DNA of 64,000 nt from the NCBI GenBank assembly GCA_902774795.1, contig CACYKA010000015.1, positions 16,949 through 80,948 on the forward strand, written 5' to 3'. The stretch is from an uncultured Prevotellaceae bacterium (GTDB lineage: Bacteria; Bacteroidota; Bacteroidia; Bacteroidales; Bacteroidaceae). Positions 63,574 through 64,000 of this stretch are shown here, piece after piece. Each line of letters opens with the position of its first letter. Position 1 is the stretch's first letter. Made by a program: the position numbers and the translations under genes. A model generated the notes under the pieces. That model did not search any database, had not been told where the DNA came from, and worked only from the letters and a program-made list of their open reading frames with translations.

Positions 63574-64000
63574 CTAATCCTTCGATGCAAGAAGTTCGTA
63601 TATTACAGAATGACCAAGTTTGCGTCTTTTCAATAAAGGACTATCTCCTGCACACCAATAGTCCAGTTTTCTTGTGGCGGAGTATTTCGAAAGGCCACTA
63701 TGCATCAAGAAACTGGGTACGGTAGTATAGCCTCCATCAGCTTTGATACTCTTTCGTAATGCTTCCTCCATATAACCGTCATTGGCCATCAGGGTGGTGG
63801 AATCAGCCTTGTGTACATAACGGAAGCCTTCACACTCGACCTTTCTCTTTAACAGCTTTGTAAATTCTGCCGAAGGACGGAAGTCTATTCCCTTAAATTC
63901 GACATCATCATGACGTACCTGACGAGGATTTGTTATTTTGCGCTTCATACCCAACTTCATGGAAAACGCTCCCAATGGAGTTTGAACACGATAGCCCTGA
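63574..64000 (-). CDS. HU-like DNA-binding protein (5' partial)
   Basis: 142 residues visible; the frame is open to the window edge, so the start is beyond base 64000. YRVQTPLGAFSMKLGMKR, RHDDVEFKGIDFRPSAEF and LLKRKVECEGFRYV fit the HU/IHF-like fold of the Bacteroidetes family that pairs an HU domain with an extra C-terminal part. The C-terminal half (YMEEALRKSIKADGGYTTV, LDYWCAGDSPLLKRRKLG) looks like a small winged-helix-type or DNA-binding extension. The TTG at 63975 is not taken as start because coding sequence continues upstream. Confidence 0.7.
   Translation of the reverse strand, partial: QGYRVQTPLGAFSMKLGMKRKITNPRQVRHDDVEFKGIDFRPSAEFTKLLKRKVECEGFRYVHKADSTTLMANDGYMEEALRKSIKADGGYTTVPSFLMHSGLSKYSATRKLDYWCAGDSPLLKRRKLGHSVIYELLASKD

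Overview
The window reads as a chromosomal piece of a Bacteroidales genome, most like Prevotella or a close relative. The reasons are promoters of the Bacteroidetes type (TTTG, 20 bases, TAnnTTTG), secreted proteins cleaved in front of Gln, an SLBB-type polysaccharide exporter, tandem OmpA genes, a PL11 rhamnogalacturonan lyase and a CAD-like carbamoyl-phosphate synthase. No rRNA, tRNA, CRISPR array, phage or intact insertion sequence was found.

Layout. 1-4551: 5'-truncated asnB, then one ORF fusing CarA to only the first synthetase half of CarB. 4587-11363: a DUF2264 protein, ispF, then an envelope-modification group (acyltransferase, sulfatase-fold transferase, second acyltransferase, UbiA-type phosphoribosyltransferase). 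11364-13460: a ClpB lacking its N-terminal domain. 13461-19637: gene-poor and rich in repeats and hairpins, with one large secreted protein and two small two-gene modules (a DUF6169-like pair and MntA/HepT toxin-antitoxin) that share a duplicated 89-bp upstream block. 19638-25490: a glycosyltransferase and a TolC / HlyD / two ABC-2 permease exporter. 25527-39072: an exopolysaccharide locus (SLBB exporter, nucleotide-sugar dehydrogenase, Wzz, EpsG-like polymerase, Wzx, five glycosyltransferases, one secreted glycosidase-like protein). 39238-43021: DUF1599, DoxX-like, tpiA, SPOR and xth in one transcription unit. 42988-47598: rhamnogalacturonan lyase, hexuronate-type MFS transporter and PfkB kinase. 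47693-50488: two tandem OmpA-family paralogues. 50742-54008: YfhO-family membrane protein and FabG.

54045-63158 is the most unusual block. It is one minus-strand operon of six exported or membrane proteins: an unknown secreted protein, a CHASE2 membrane protein, a FecR-like/transglutaminase-like protein, an OmpA-like barrel protein, a TPR-caspase (C14) protein and a DUF4384 protein. All follow one consensus promoter. Its upstream region carries a 12-bp motif also found upstream of both OmpA paralogues. The window ends in a truncated HU-like DNA-binding protein gene.

Two further themes are not explained by the gene list. First, arrays of short tandem repeats, nearly all with a 7-bp unit but differing in sequence from locus to locus, occur at a dozen places. 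They sit between genes, across stop codons (ispF, an acyltransferase, yfhO), or in frame inside genes (asnB, the CarA part, the CarA-CarB junction, the sulfatase, an acyltransferase). Second, three noncoding elements of 130-139 bp in the gene-poor region fold on paper into the same shape: a long outer stem enclosing a small 5' hairpin, a central stem-loop and a small 3' hairpin, followed by a T-run.
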